Translations under genes and position numbers: made by a program
DNA from: Anaerolineae bacterium
GTDB taxonomy: Bacteria; Chloroflexota; Anaerolineae; 4572-78; J111
Assembly (NCBI GenBank): GCA_020433785.1
Contig: JAGRCC010000346.1
Location: 1-17,848 of the forward strand
Direction: 5' to 3'
DNA: 17,848 bases
The notes under the pieces: model-generated
What the model was told of the DNA's origin: nothing
What the model saw: only the letters and a program-made list of their open reading frames with translations
Databases searched by the model: none
Part shown: positions 1-8,697 of the stretch, piece after piece
How positions within the stretch are numbered: the stretch's first letter is position 1
Layout of the letters: the number at the start of each line of letters is the position of its first letter

Positions 1-2220
1 ATTATCCCTTACGCCGTGCTAACTGTTATTTTAGCAGCGATGGGGATTTTTATTGTTACCCGGTTGGTTGCAAACTCCTTCGAAGATCGGCTCAAAAATC
101 AGTTATTGGAAGCGGGACGAGTGGTGAGTGATGAGGTTGTCAACCGTGAACGTTTTCGCCTTGAAATTGAACGTGCGGTTGTCAGTACGATTGGCGTTCC
201 CGAAGCCATCGTTGAAAGAGATGTAAAAACCCTTGAGTCGTTAATTTCCCCGATCATTGCCAACTCCAAAGGCATCGATAGCATTGTCATTGTCGATACT
301 CAGAGCCATGAGATGATCCGGTTCCATCGAGATCAGGATGGCTTTGTGGTCACCACGCCTGACAAGGGCCTGGACTATTCTAGCTGGCCGATAATTCAGC
401 AGATTATGGCCAATCCGAATGGCCAAAAAGAAGCCCAACTGGCCACCGACCCGGCTACCGGAAAGCTAATTGTTTATACAATTGGCCCGGTCGTCAGTAA
501 TGACGGGGTGGTCGGCGCGGCATTAGTTGGAACTTACCTCGATAAAGAATTACAAATTTTACAAAGTTTAGCCTTAGCCCAGTTGGTTTTATTTGACGAC
601 ACAGGGCAGGTCATCGCCTCAACTTTTGGTTTGGATGAGGCCGAGAACCGGGACGTTTTTGGCGTATTTACTCCGGAACGATACCGTGATGTACTGGCTA
701 CCAGCCAAAGCGTCACATTGCTCGATGAAGTCGAAGTTTCCGATAACCAAACACCCGACGCCACTAATGTCACCATTCGCGGCAGAAACTACCGATTAGC
801 TTACGCGCCGTATATTTTGCGGGGGCGGGTGAACGGTGTTTTTGCGGTGGCGCTAGCCACTAACTTTATTACCGAAACTACCGGACAAAGCCGAGCCGTG
901 TTGATCATTATTTTTTCCCTGGCCGGACTGTTGGTGTTTGGGGTAGGCTACGGTATTTCCCGGCTCATCACCCAACCTATTTTGCAGCTAGCCCGAACGG
1001 CTCGCTCGATTGCCGCCGGCAATCTTGAACAACAAACCGGGGTTAAGGGCGATGATGAAGTGGGCGAATTGGCGGGAACGTTCGACACGATGACCGCCGA
1101 GCTGCGCCGCCTGCTCAAGATCCAGGAAGAGGAAGCCAGCAAACTCAACGCTATTTTGGACAGTATTGCCGATGGCGTCATCGTTCAAGACCTCGATGGT
1201 GAAATTATAATAACCAATCCGGCCGCCGAAAAAATTTTAGGTAGAATGACCGACATCAATCGCGTCGCCTTTAAAGCCGGCAACAAAACTATCAAGCAGT
1301 TAGATGATAAGGCCGATATGCCTCTACTGGTGAAGCGTTTTACCGGCCTTGAATTTCAGGATACAGATCGAGTCGAGGTTGGCCAGCAAGTACTCAGTAC
1401 TTCGTCTGCGCTTGTGGTTACGCCGGAAGGCAAACAGTTGGGCCATGTCATTGTTCTCCGCGATATCACTCGCGAGGTTGAGTCGGAAAAATTAAAAGAT
1501 GAATTTATTACCAGTATCTCGCACGAACTCAAAACTCCCCTAACAGCCATTAAAGGTTACAACAGCTTGTTAAAAATGATGCTAGATATGAAACCACCTG
1601 AAGGCCAATTCGGGGAGCGCCAGCTATCCATTGTCAATACCATGGATAAAGAATTGACCGACCTGGACAATCTCATTCAGGCGATGCTGGACTTGTCGCA
1701 AATAGATGCCGGTGAGTTAGGCGTTGACCGAGAGCCGCTAGATCTGTTAGCCTTAATCAATGAAGAGATTCAAAAATGGTCCATCAAACTGGAGGAACGT
1801 GATCTGAAGTTAATCACCCACCTTCCGGACGAACCGGTGTGGGTGGCCGGCGACCATAACCGCCTGGCCCGTGTGCTTCATAATCTCATTAAAAATGCGC
1901 ATGATTATACGCTACCCGGCGGCGATGTAGAGGTCCTGGTTACTCGTAAAAATGGTAAAGCTCAAGTTCATATCAAAGATACGGGAGTTGGCATTACGTC
2001 CGAAGATCAACGCTTTTTATATACCCGCTTTTTTAGGGCTATTCACGACGAAAGCACCTATGAGGTTAGCGGCGCCGGTTTGGGGTTGTATACCAGTAAG
2101 GCTATCGTCGAGGCTCACGACGGGGAAATGTGGATGAAAAGTGAAGTTGATCAGGGCAGCACGTTCAGTTTCGCCCTACCCGTTATCAATCACCATTCTG
2201 ACGAAATCGACGAGTCTTAA
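1..2220 (+). CDS. Sensor histidine kinase (Cache-HAMP-PAS-HisKA-HATPase), 5' partial
   Basis: Membrane sensor kinase that should autophosphorylate on His and pass the phosphate to an unseen response regulator. The frame is open to base 1; a GTG at 16 lies inside the first membrane helix, so the true start is outside the window. Counting from that GTG: a helix at about 1-20, an extracytoplasmic Cache-like sensor (about 25-290), a second helix (about 294-316), HAMP (317-370), PAS (about 380-485), HisKA with phospho-acceptor His503 in SISHELKTPLT, then HATPase with N-box Asn627, G1 box DTGVGI from 655 and a C-terminal G2 box GAGLGLYTSKAIVEAHDG. All catalytic boxes look intact. No response regulator gene adjoins it. 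The next gene starts 248 bp later behind its own promoter. The ligand cannot be read from the sequence. Confidence 0.93.
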   Translation: MIPYAVLTVILAAMGIFIVTRLVANSFEDRLKNQLLEAGRVVSDEVVNRERFRLEIERAVVSTIGVPEAIVERDVKTLESLISPIIANSKGIDSIVIVDTQSHEMIRFHRDQDGFVVTTPDKGLDYSSWPIIQQIMANPNGQKEAQLATDPATGKLIVYTIGPVVSNDGVVGAALVGTYLDKELQILQSLALAQLVLFDDTGQVIASTFGLDEAENRDVFGVFTPERYRDVLATSQSVTLLDEVEVSDNQTPDATNVTIRGRNYRLAYAPYILRGRVNGVFAVALATNFITETTGQSRAVLIIIFSLAGLLVFGVGYGISRLITQPILQLARTARSIAAGNLEQQTGVKGDDEVGELAGTFDTMTAELRRLLKIQEEEASKLNAILDSIADGVIVQDLDGEIIITNPAAEKILGRMTDINRVAFKAGNKTIKQLDDKADMPLLVKRFTGLEFQDTDRVEVGQQVLSTSSALVVTPEGKQLGHVIVLRDITREVESEKLKDEFITSISHELKTPLTAIKGYNSLLKMMLDMKPPEGQFGERQLSIVNTMDKELTDLDNLIQAMLDLSQIDAGELGVDREPLDLLALINEEIQKWSIKLEERDLKLITHLPDEPVWVAGDHNRLARVLHNLIKNAHDYTLPGGDVEVLVTRKNGKAQVHIKDTGVGITSEDQRFLYTRFFRAIHDESTYEVSGAGLGLYTSKAIVEAHDGEMWMKSEVDQGSTFSFALPVINHHSDEIDES

Positions 2221-2468
2221 TCACCCCTAATCTAGGCTCTCCTCTGGTTCGGCTTTTCGAGCCAATCAGTTCACTCTCACGATAAATTCAGTTCATATTT
2301 CTCCTGACAATTCAAAGTTCATGCCATTTAAATCAGGTTAGAAACTCATAGAAATTTGGTTTAGATTTCAAAATAACACGTATCCTTTTCGAAATAGTCG
2401 GGACTCAATAGTATAAGTGTGATATAATTCCTTGAAACCAACTGAAATCTGCTAAATCTAATTAGACT
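2221..2468. other. AT-rich regulatory gap between kinase and surface-protein operon
   Basis: No credible gene or convincing terminator was seen here. AGTTCA occurs three times in direct orientation (2268, 2290, 2316; steps of 22 and 26 bp); the first two copies extend to TCAGTTCA. An extended -10 promoter sits near the right end. The role of the repeats is unknown; they could be a response-regulator site. Confidence 0.4.
2420..2428 (+). promoter_or_regulatory. Extended -10 promoter of the surface-protein operon
   Basis: TGATATAAT is a perfect extended -10 (TGn plus TATAAT at 2423-2428). No good -35 lies 16-18 bp upstream, as is tolerated in extended -10 promoters. Transcription should start near 2435, giving a leader of roughly 35 nt before the GTG at 2469. 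Confidence 0.6.
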
Positions 2469-5048
2469 GTGATTGAAGAATCGGCCCCGCAAAAAAATAA
2501 AGTTAAAGAGGATAAAAACGAAAACTGGCGCAAGGTGTTGCTTGCCCTTCTTTTTCTAGCGCTGGGTTTTGCTTGTATTCTGTGTTCATCAGAAACCGCG
2601 CTGCGTTTTTTTGTGGAAAGAGGGTTTATACCCGATACCATGCGGTCGAGACAGCAGGCCGACTACAGTCACGGGCCTCGCATTGCGCTGGCGCCATTAG
2701 ACGCTCAAATAGCGGCTGATGCTCTTAAAGATGAAATCGATCTATTAGCCTCGCCGCAGGTGGAATTAGCCGGCGGGATCATTGTGGCTGCGCTGCCCCA
2801 ACCCACTATACAGCCTCAACCAACCATTGCCATCCCAACACCGCCGCCTACCCCCACCCCAACAACCCAGGCGACGCCGGCCGATAACCCCACACCGGTC
2901 ACGTCATTACCCACCACCCAACCAACCTCGCTACCCACCATCGTGGCTACTTCACCGCAGCCAACAGCCCCCCTACCAACGTCAATACCTACTTCACTTC
3001 CCCCTACCTTGCCACCCGCTACCTCACCGCCGCCCACCGTGCCGCTGCCTACCTCTCAGCCACCGACGTTACCACCGCCGACTTCCCCCCGCCCCACCGC
3101 AACACCGGATGACAACGATAATAACGGCGACTCCCCGACGGTGGTCGATGATACAGCGACGGTCCGCGAAGACGAGTCAGTTACGATTGATGTGCTGGCA
3201 AACGACTCAGACTCAGACGGCACAATCATACCCGGGACGGTTAGCAAAGTGAGCGGTCCGGCGAACGGATCGATTTCGATTAATCCCAGTACCGGCGCAA
3301 TCACCTACACCCCAAAGGCCAATTACAACGGCAACGACAGCTTTGTCTACCGCGTGTGTGACGATGACGGAAATTGCAGCAGTGCGACGGTTAGCATCAC
3401 GGTAATTCCGGTTTATGACCCACCGGTGGCTGTTGATGATCCGTTCCCGGTTATGGACGAAGATACACAGACCAATGTTAATGTCTTAGCCAACGATATA
3501 AATGTCGATGGCGGCCCGTTGACCGTTGTCTCTGTCACGACGCCGCTCAACTTGGGAACGGTCTCGATCAATCCCAATAATACGGTGACCTACACCCCTA
3601 TCCTCAACTTTGCCGGCATCGATGTCTTCACATACACCTTGAGCGACGGCATCTCGACCGATTCAGCTGTAGTTACCGTTACAGTGATAAATGTCAATGA
3701 TCCCCCTGTGGCCGTCGATGACACGATTACAATGGTTGAGGGCGGTTCGCAATATATCTCGGTTCGAGATAATGACTCGGACCCGGATACGCCGATTGGA
3801 TCTCTAACCGTCATCGACTTTAGCAATCCGGCCAACGGCACAGTCATCATTGAACTACCGGGAGTCAGATATATACCAAACGCCAATTTCAACGGCGACG
3901 ACACGTTCACCTACACTATTAGCGACGGATCACTGTCTGATACCGCCACTGTGACTGTGACCGTGCTGCCGGTCAACGATGCGCCGATCATTAGGCCTGA
4001 TACTATCACCACTACTCAAGACACACCTGTAACCATTAACGTCCTTGCCAACGATTCTGACCCCGAAGGACCGCTCGACCCGGCCTCGGTTAGAGTGGTT
4101 ACACCTCCGACCTTAGGGGGGGCTGTCAATAATCCCAGTGGACAAATTGTCTACACGCCCAATCCTGGTCTATCCGGAACCGATACATTTGTGTACGAGG
4201 CGTGCGATACTAACAGTCCGACTCCGGCGTGCGGTACAGCTACGGTAACGGTTATTATCATCGACACACCGCCATCCGCGCCGATCAACTTGGCAGCGGC
4301 AGCTGGAGACAGCCAGGTTAGTCTGGGCTGGAGCGCCAATCCGGAAGCCGATGTGAGCGGTTATCGTATTTATCGAAATAACAGTCAAATTGCCTCAGTT
4401 ACTACGACCAGCTATCTGGATGAGTCTTTAAGCAATGGCACAACTTATAGCTATTTTATTAGAGCCGAGGATAGCGGCGGCAACCTGTCGGCCAATAGCA
4501 ATACGGTTACAGCTCAACCAAATGCCATTACGTCGGTTCCTGATGATGTCACATGTAGCGGTTCAGTCACCAGTTGTAACAACGCTCAAGGCTCACCAGA
4601 CGGTACTATTACCGAGATTGCGCCTAACAGCAATGGCTCTATTATCTTTGATTTTGGCCCAGGAACGGGCATAATCAATGGTCCAGATTACGATTTTATC
4701 CTTTACGAAAAGGAAAATCCGCCCGGCCAGGGTATTGAACTTGATTTCATGACGGTCGCTATCTCCGTCGATGGCAATAACTGGCTCACCGTTTTTAACT
4801 GGGATGGAAATCCCGGCGGGATCTCGGGCACCAATGTCGATGGCTATGCCAATGATGCCGACGGAGAAGTCGATGACGAACCCATCCCATTGAGCGCTTT
4901 GTCTGTACCCAACTCAACTGGCACAACGAGCGTCGCCATTGATATTGGACCATGGGCATCAGCCGGATATGCTTATCGTTATGTTCGTTTTACCCATCCA
5001 GGCGGCCCTAACCCCGTCGAAATTGATGCCGTCCAAAGATTAAACTAA
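2469..5048 (+). CDS. Membrane-anchored surface protein: Pro/Thr stalk, four tandem-95/cadherin-like repeats, FN3, C-terminal beta domain
   Basis: Probable cell-surface adhesin or matrix protein of 859 residues. A charged cytoplasmic tail (1-22) precedes one hydrophobic helix (about 23-39) that looks like an uncleaved signal anchor; no lipobox fits its Cys residues. A Pro/Thr/Ser stalk (about 105-215) follows. Four Ig-like repeats start near 221, 317, 411 and 504, each with a VDD-type opening and most with a V(L)AND motif, matching tandem-95/cadherin-like repeats that often bind calcium through Asp clusters. A fibronectin type III domain covers about 600-685 (GYRIYRN, YSYFIRAED). The last 170 residues form an unrecognised Asp/Gly-rich domain, possibly carbohydrate-binding (YRYVRFTHPGG near the end). 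The start is GTG at 2469, chosen because it follows the promoter closely; no clear Shine-Dalgarno is seen. The next gene follows after 23 bp, so the two form an operon. No enzyme motif was found. Confidence 0.88.
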   Translation: MIEESAPQKNKVKEDKNENWRKVLLALLFLALGFACILCSSETALRFFVERGFIPDTMRSRQQADYSHGPRIALAPLDAQIAADALKDEIDLLASPQVELAGGIIVAALPQPTIQPQPTIAIPTPPPTPTPTTQATPADNPTPVTSLPTTQPTSLPTIVATSPQPTAPLPTSIPTSLPPTLPPATSPPPTVPLPTSQPPTLPPPTSPRPTATPDDNDNNGDSPTVVDDTATVREDESVTIDVLANDSDSDGTIIPGTVSKVSGPANGSISINPSTGAITYTPKANYNGNDSFVYRVCDDDGNCSSATVSITVIPVYDPPVAVDDPFPVMDEDTQTNVNVLANDINVDGGPLTVVSVTTPLNLGTVSINPNNTVTYTPILNFAGIDVFTYTLSDGISTDSAVVTVTVINVNDPPVAVDDTITMVEGGSQYISVRDNDSDPDTPIGSLTVIDFSNPANGTVIIELPGVRYIPNANFNGDDTFTYTISDGSLSDTATVTVTVLPVNDAPIIRPDTITTTQDTPVTINVLANDSDPEGPLDPASVRVVTPPTLGGAVNNPSGQIVYTPNPGLSGTDTFVYEACDTNSPTPACGTATVTVIIIDTPPSAPINLAAAAGDSQVSLGWSANPEADVSGYRIYRNNSQIASVTTTSYLDESLSNGTTYSYFIRAEDSGGNLSANSNTVTAQPNAITSVPDDVTCSGSVTSCNNAQGSPDGTITEIAPNSNGSIIFDFGPGTGIINGPDYDFILYEKENPPGQGIELDFMTVAISVDGNNWLTVFNWDGNPGGISGTNVDGYANDADGEVDDEPIPLSALSVPNSTGTTSVAIDIGPWASAGYAYRYVRFTHPGGPNPVEIDAVQRLN

Positions 5049-5071
5049 CCTACCCGTCTCAAAAGGAAAAA

Positions 5072-8000
5072 ATGTTAAGGCCAACCCGCAGCAGCGAACC
5101 GTCAATGCCGGAGGTAAATTCATTTCCGGCCTTGTTAATTTTCAGAATCAACTTACCGGCCATTCTACTCAGAGTTCCTAATGCCTTAACGCGACTTCTA
5201 GTTGCTTTAGTCAGCAGTACGTTAGCCTTGATCTGCATCATTATATTGTTCGCCGGCAGTGTGTCAGATACCGTCGCCGCTCCAAATCCTCGCCCAATGA
5301 CAGAAATCCTAACCGGCACGACCTCAATTGCCCATACCAACAATACCACCCATGAGATGCGTATTTTGGCAAACGGCCAACTTAGTAACCGTTTTTTAAA
5401 TAATGATGGGCGTAACCAAATTGACCAAGATGGAGCAGACCCAACAGCAACCACAATTGCCATTGTTTTTGATCAGCATGGAGCAACTACTCCTGCCGTT
5501 GATGTTGGTGTTCAGGGAGATTTTCTGCAAACCACACCCATTACTCTAAACACCTCTTCAAACTTTCCGAATTATATTGAGGATACCCGGGTGGTATATG
5601 CCAGTCAGACACTACCCTATCAAATTATTCAACGGACGCTGGCCCCCACCGACAGTAACTGTGTCATTATGGAATTAGACATTCAAAATACCGGTGGTAG
5701 TAATTTAACCGGTGGGAAGCTACTTTACATGATGGACATCGATGTCGCCCTCAATGCGACCGGCGATCTTGGTTTTTTTGACCCTGACCGCAATCTGGTT
5801 TATTTGACTGATTATAATGTGAGCGGCGTCGGGGGCTACGCCATGGGCATATCATTAGTTGAAGGGTCGATTAGAGGCCACGGCGTTAATGGAAATTCCT
5901 TTCCAAGTACAGATGCTCAAATCATTAATGAATTGATATCTCCCTCGAATGTCATCACCGATGGCTCTAATGATGTCGCCTGGCTCATAGCGAACATACC
6001 CACCCTAACCGCCGGTCAGGTGACTCAATTAACATTTAGCATTTGTGCCTCCACCGGCCTTACGGAAGAAGAAGCAGGTGAGTCGCTCAATAACACCTTC
6101 AAAAAGATCATTAATCTATCAGCGATCAAATCGGCTGTACCGGCCTCAGGGGAGCCAATCTTGCCCGGACAGCCTGTCACTTATACGATTACTCTGGCTA
6201 ATATCGGCAATTTTCCCATAAAGAACCTGACCCTAACTGACACCCTGCCGCTTTCTACCAGCCTTCTCGCTTATAACATTAGCCAGGGTAGCATTACGGC
6301 CAACAGTGGCGTCATTAATGCCAGCCTCGATCAACTTGACCCGGCTAGCCAAACCGTAACCATCACCCTATCCCTGGCCACCTCAGCGCTGCTCCAACCC
6401 GGTACAGTGCTAACGAACCAAGCCACCATCAAAAGTGACCAGATCGTCACGACAACCAACATCGTCACTCATCTCGTCGGCAGGCCGGTGTTGACCCTGA
6501 CCAAACAGGCGAGTTCTCCTGCCGTTCGAGGCGGCTTGGTAACCTATACCATTTCTATCACCAATACGGGTGAGTTCACCGCGTCGAATGTGGTAGTGAC
6601 AGATTCACTTCCTAGCGGGGCCAATTACCAATCCGGGGGAAATTTAATCGGTAATGATGTACGATGGACGATTCCAGTCGTTTCGCCCAATAATGGCAGC
6701 GAAACCGTAAGCTTCGTGGTGACGAGCTGCCAACAGAGCTTGGTTAATCAAGCTTACCGGGTTACCGGCAGCACCGAAGGTGTGGATAGTGCGCTTGGCC
6801 CACCCGTTTCTACATCACTGATTTCACCAACCATAACCGTAGATTTTGTCCACGCCCCCACCAATCCCACCGTAGGGGAGACCGTCTTTTTTAATGATTC
6901 CACCACCACTAATGGCGGTCCGCCCGTAAGTTGGTCTTGGGATTTCGGGGATGGAACTACGGGCGCCGGCTCATCGCCCAATCACAGTTATACGCTCCCC
7001 GGCGAATACACGGTGGCGCTAACGGTCACCGATTCCTGCGGCTTTACCGCCACCGGCACCGATATGCTAACCATCAGCGGGCCGGTGCTCTCTGTGATCA
7101 AAACCGCTGCGCCGGAACCGGTCCACGCCGGTGACGTTTTAAGTTACACTATCGTCATCTTCAACAGCGGGTCAGACGAGGCTACGGGGGTGACGATCAA
7201 TGACCCACTGCCAGGCAATACCCAATTTATTCCCGGAAGCGTCTTGATCACCCCTCCGTCGGCTGGAGGGACAACCGGTTCACCGCCGATCATTGCCGAT
7301 GATCTAACCATTGCGGCGGGAACTTCGGTTACGGTTACCTACCGCGTGAGGGTTGGCAGTCAGACCCCGAATGGGACCATTATCACGAATACGGCCTCGG
7401 TTACAGGAACGAAAGTATACACACCGGCCACGGATACGGTTACCAGTACTGTATTTTTGCCAGCCCCTGCTATTGCCATCGTTAAAAGCGGGCCGACTGT
7501 CGCTCAAGTTGGCAGCAGCATCGTCTTTACCTTTACGGTCAGCAATATCGGTAACACCCCCCTCAATAATGTGGTAGTTGAAGACAACCTGGTCTCGCCG
7601 GTTAGTTTGGTCAGCAAGGGCAACGGTGACGCAGTTCTCGATCAAGCGGAAATCTGGATTTATTCGGCCAGCTACAATATCCCCTTAACCTCCCCGGCAA
7701 CGATCACCAACACCGCTTTTGTTACGGCGACTTATTTGAGTACCACTGTCACCGACAGCGATACCCACGTCACCAGTGTGACCGGCTTCGATCCGGTTTT
7801 AAGCCTGATCAAAAGCGGGCCGGCCACGGCTAGTGTTGGTCAGACGGTGGTCTTCAGCTTCACAGTTAGTCATGCCCCGACCAGTGATCGAACACCTATT
7901 CATAACATCACCGTCATTGACAACTTTGCCGGTTCAGCTACCCGCATTAGCGGCGATGACGGCGACGATCTATTGGAAGATGGCGAAAGCTGGCTCTACA

Positions 8001-8593
8001 CTGTCCCTTATACCATTAAACCCAACACGCCCAATCCGCTCATTAATATCGGCCTCGTTTCGGGCAAAGACACCGAAGGCGCTACCATCGTCGCCACTGA
8101 TACCCACCAAACCGACCTGAGCAATTTTAACCCCGTCCTGTTTGTCGCCAAAGATGGGCCGGCCGCGGCCCGGATCGGCCAAACGACCATCTATACCATC
8201 ACCGTCCTAAACTTTGTCAAAATGAACCAACTAACGGCGCTCGATATTAATATTGATTTGACCCTCCTGGCCACGATTGAACCGGGTGACGGTGCGCCGA
8301 TTTCGATCACCTCGATTTTTGATGATGTCGCCGGAACCCCTCTTTTAATACGCGGAGATACGAACCTAAACGGCAAACTCGATGGCGGCGAAGCCTGGAT
8401 TTACCGGGCTAGCCACGTTATCGCCGAGTCAGATCAAGACCCATTAATTAACACGGTGACGGTCAATGGCAGGGACCCGGAGGACGATCTGCTTTCGAAG
8501 GCAACCAGTCATAGCACCGATCTGATTCAGTCTAACAGTCTATTTCAAACTTACTTCTTCCCTCTCGTAGAAAAAAACTTTAACACTAAATAA
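5072..8593 (+). CDS. Secreted surface protein with six DUF11-type repeats and a PKD domain
   Basis: A secreted protein of 1173 residues, probably structural or adhesive. It starts at ATG 5072 behind AAGGA (5063-5067). A long N-region leads to a hydrophobic segment (about 41-62), with a plausible signal-peptidase site after VAA (70). Residues 75-340 form an unrecognised beta-rich domain. DUF11 repeats (TIGR01451 type) start near 342, 473, 671, 798, 908 and 1021, typically with the pattern L-K, then VTYTI-NTG, then V-DSLP. The last one is degenerate. A PKD domain sits between repeats two and three (about 588-669; WSWDFGDGT, then YTVALTVTD). The C-terminus contains TYFFPLVEKNF, which resembles the short aromatic-PLV tail of many Chloroflexota secreted proteins (from memory). 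The gene is 23 bp behind the preceding surface-protein gene and is terminated by the hairpin at 8641-8677. Confidence 0.88.
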   Translation: MLRPTRSSEPSMPEVNSFPALLIFRINLPAILLRVPNALTRLLVALVSSTLALICIIILFAGSVSDTVAAPNPRPMTEILTGTTSIAHTNNTTHEMRILANGQLSNRFLNNDGRNQIDQDGADPTATTIAIVFDQHGATTPAVDVGVQGDFLQTTPITLNTSSNFPNYIEDTRVVYASQTLPYQIIQRTLAPTDSNCVIMELDIQNTGGSNLTGGKLLYMMDIDVALNATGDLGFFDPDRNLVYLTDYNVSGVGGYAMGISLVEGSIRGHGVNGNSFPSTDAQIINELISPSNVITDGSNDVAWLIANIPTLTAGQVTQLTFSICASTGLTEEEAGESLNNTFKKIINLSAIKSAVPASGEPILPGQPVTYTITLANIGNFPIKNLTLTDTLPLSTSLLAYNISQGSITANSGVINASLDQLDPASQTVTITLSLATSALLQPGTVLTNQATIKSDQIVTTTNIVTHLVGRPVLTLTKQASSPAVRGGLVTYTISITNTGEFTASNVVVTDSLPSGANYQSGGNLIGNDVRWTIPVVSPNNGSETVSFVVTSCQQSLVNQAYRVTGSTEGVDSALGPPVSTSLISPTITVDFVHAPTNPTVGETVFFNDSTTTNGGPPVSWSWDFGDGTTGAGSSPNHSYTLPGEYTVALTVTDSCGFTATGTDMLTISGPVLSVIKTAAPEPVHAGDVLSYTIVIFNSGSDEATGVTINDPLPGNTQFIPGSVLITPPSAGGTTGSPPIIADDLTIAAGTSVTVTYRVRVGSQTPNGTIITNTASVTGTKVYTPATDTVTSTVFLPAPAIAIVKSGPTVAQVGSSIVFTFTVSNIGNTPLNNVVVEDNLVSPVSLVSKGNGDAVLDQAEIWIYSASYNIPLTSPATITNTAFVTATYLSTTVTDSDTHVTSVTGFDPVLSLIKSGPATASVGQTVVFSFTVSHAPTSDRTPIHNITVIDNFAGSATRISGDDGDDLLEDGESWLYTVPYTIKPNTPNPLINIGLVSGKDTEGATIVATDTHQTDLSNFNPVLFVAKDGPAAARIGQTTIYTITVLNFVKMNQLTALDINIDLTLLATIEPGDGAPISITSIFDDVAGTPLLIRGDTNLNGKLDGGEAWIYRASHVIAESDQDPLINTVTVNGRDPEDDLLSKATSHSTDLIQSNSLFQTYFFPLVEKNFNTK

Positions 8594-8640
8594 TTATCAG
8601 CCGTCTACCGCAGGCCATATTGACGATGATGTTTTTCATA

Positions 8641-8677
8641 AAAAAGAGGCCGGGGTCTAAGACCCCGGCCTCTTTTT
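8641..8677. terminator. Perfect bidirectional intrinsic terminator
   Basis: A 17-bp perfect stem (8641-8657 with 8661-8677) and a 3-nt loop TAA, GC-rich in the middle, with A5 on the left and T5 on the right. It therefore has a U-tract in both directions. It lies between the convergent ends of the DUF11 protein gene (stop 8593) and the LysM gene (stop 8698) and should serve both. Confidence 0.93.
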
Positions 8678-8697
8678 GTGATTACTCAGGCAAGTTT

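Noticed and set aside
2234..2262. GGCTC and GAGCC as a possible terminator after the first kinase
   Set aside because: Only five pairs, a long loop and no T-run follow, so it was not called.
2782..3252. Second-frame open reading of 156 codons, Pro/Arg/His-rich, inside the surface-protein gene
   Set aside because: Produced by the C-rich Pro/Thr stalk read in another frame; no ribosome site and no recognisable fold.
5059..5463. Minus-strand frame of 134 codons opposite the start of the DUF11 protein
   Set aside because: It is antisense to a well-supported gene with AAGGA and a signal peptide; no homology or promoter evidence.
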